Source of the DNA: Actimicrobium sp035984655
GTDB taxonomy: Bacteria > Pseudomonadota > Gammaproteobacteria > Burkholderiales > Burkholderiaceae_D
NCBI RefSeq assembly: GCF_035984655.1
Contig: NZ_JAXCHT010000008.1
Coordinates: 62,001 to 126,000 of the forward strand
DNA: 64,000 nt
Reading direction: 5' to 3'
Part shown: piece after piece, positions 63,686 through 64,000 of the stretch
Layout of the letters: each line of letters begins with the position of its first letter
How positions within the stretch are numbered: the first letter of the stretch is position 1
Position numbers and translations under genes: made by a program
Notes under the pieces: model-generated
Databases searched by the model: none
Told to the model about the DNA's origin: nothing
Seen by the model: only the letters and a program-made list of their open reading frames with translations

Positions 63686-64000
63686 TCACGCCGCCGTGAC
63701 AAACAGCGCCAGCTGCAGCCGGTCCGGCAAATCCAGCTTCTGGAAGATCGCGCCCAGATGGGCCTTGACGGTGCGGTCGGTGATGCTCAGTTCGCGTGCG
63801 ATCACCTTGTTGCTGGCGCCGCCGCCGACCAGTTGCGCAATCTGCCGCTCACGCGGGGTCAGCAGGACCAGGCGCTCGGCGGCCGGGGCCGGCGCCGGCG
63901 CCGGGGCCGGCGTGGCGCGCGCCTGCATGCGTTGCAGCAGCAATGGCATCACCGCGTGCGAGATCCAGACGCCGCCATCGAGCACGGTGGCGACAATGCG
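63686..64000 (-). CDS. LuxR/NarL-type response regulator (partial, 5' part beyond the window)
   Basis: The last 104 codons are in the window; the frame runs off the right edge. The C-terminal LuxR helix-turn-helix is clear: LLTPRERQIAQLVGGGASNKVIARELSITDRTVKAHLGAIFQKL without interruption. The linker before it is a PAPAPAPAPAA stretch encoded by a GGCGCC-rich repeat. RIVATVLDGGVWISHAVMP at the left suits the end of a receiver domain. Such regulators often neighbour type I secreted adhesin genes; control of the adhesin is a guess. Confidence 0.85.
   Translation of the reverse strand, partial: RIVATVLDGGVWISHAVMPLLLQRMQARATPAPAPAPAPAAERLVLLTPRERQIAQLVGGGASNKVIARELSITDRTVKAHLGAIFQKLDLPDRLQLALFVTAA

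Noticed and set aside
63885..63911. GGCGCC-rich short repeat in the LuxR-type gene as a phase-variation tract
   Set aside because: The units keep frame and simply encode a Pro-Ala linker; variation cannot be judged from one sequence.

Overview
The window is about 63-65 % GC, gene-dense DNA from a Gram-negative betaproteobacterium, most likely Burkholderiales, family Oxalobacteraceae. The signs are a Burkholderiales-type trimeric porin, the sequence style of glnS and psd, a Pls-type NRPS with its own phosphopantetheinyl transferase, a low-GC-spacer gene organisation with many back-to-back stop codons, and a Lap-type biofilm adhesin system. No rRNA, tRNA, CRISPR array, IS element or intact prophage was recognised.

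Layout. 0.1-9 kb: a small repeat-containing secreted protein, UgpQ-like phosphodiesterase, a CoA-transferase, a DUF2306 membrane protein translationally coupled to a LytS/LytTR two-component pair, DUF1499 and DUF1223 proteins, a secreted alpha-carbonic anhydrase and the porin. 9.7-15.4 kb: glnS, a LysE exporter, a membrane diguanylate cyclase and an M23 endopeptidase. 15.6-19.1 kb: the ABC transporter and adaptor of a type I secretion system (lapB, lapC). 19.1-21.4 kb: psd, a 2Fe-2S ferredoxin, and lrgAB. 21.4-24.8 kb: a chemoreceptor and a porin-like plus periplasmic-binding-like gene pair. 25.2-29.8 kb: a 1333-residue Pls/PosA-type NRPS and its PPTase. 29.8-33.2 kb: osmC, a secreted peroxiredoxin, a PLD-type cardiolipin synthase and DedA. 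33.4-41.4 kb: a polyol (mannitol/arabitol/sorbitol) uptake and oxidation operon, mtlEFGK-mtlD-araC regulator-xylB, where xylB has an apparent nonsense mutation near its 3' end. 41.5-49 kb: a redox/electrophile region with arsR and two Old Yellow Enzymes, a DCC oxidoreductase, succinate-semialdehyde dehydrogenase and katG. 49.2-49.6 kb: a decayed fragment of a type I restriction-modification hsdM. 49.7-52.3 kb: a methyltransferase, an RluA-family synthase and trhO. 52.3-53.3 kb: a frameshifted harpin/lytic-transglycosylase gene preceded by a sequence resembling a hrp box. 53.5-54.7 kb: a TetA-like exporter. 54.7-64 kb: the remaining Lap functions, namely an unknown protein, lapD, lapG, a TolC-like outer membrane channel, a small type-I-secretion-like protein, a 1143-residue retention-module adhesin, and the 3' end of a LuxR-type response regulator cut by the window edge.

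How the genes work together. The clearest system is a complete c-di-GMP-controlled surface adhesin pathway split over two loci 35-40 kb apart: LapBC with the TolC-like channel exports the adhesin, the periplasmic protease LapG can cut its N-terminal retention module, and LapD (degenerate GGDEF/EAL) would sequester LapG when c-di-GMP is high; a diguanylate cyclase lies at 12.2 kb. The second is the polyol catabolic operon, with a direct-repeat operator upstream that fits its AraC regulator. The third is the Pls/PPTase pair, predicted to make an unknown homopoly-amino-acid-like product. The most notable non-standard signals are the frameshifted harpin-transglycosylase with its hrp-box-like promoter, the hsdM remnant with two frameshifts, the amber codon in xylB, in-frame micro-duplications in katG and a methyltransferase gene, and a small secreted-type ORF overlapping the end of the adhesin.
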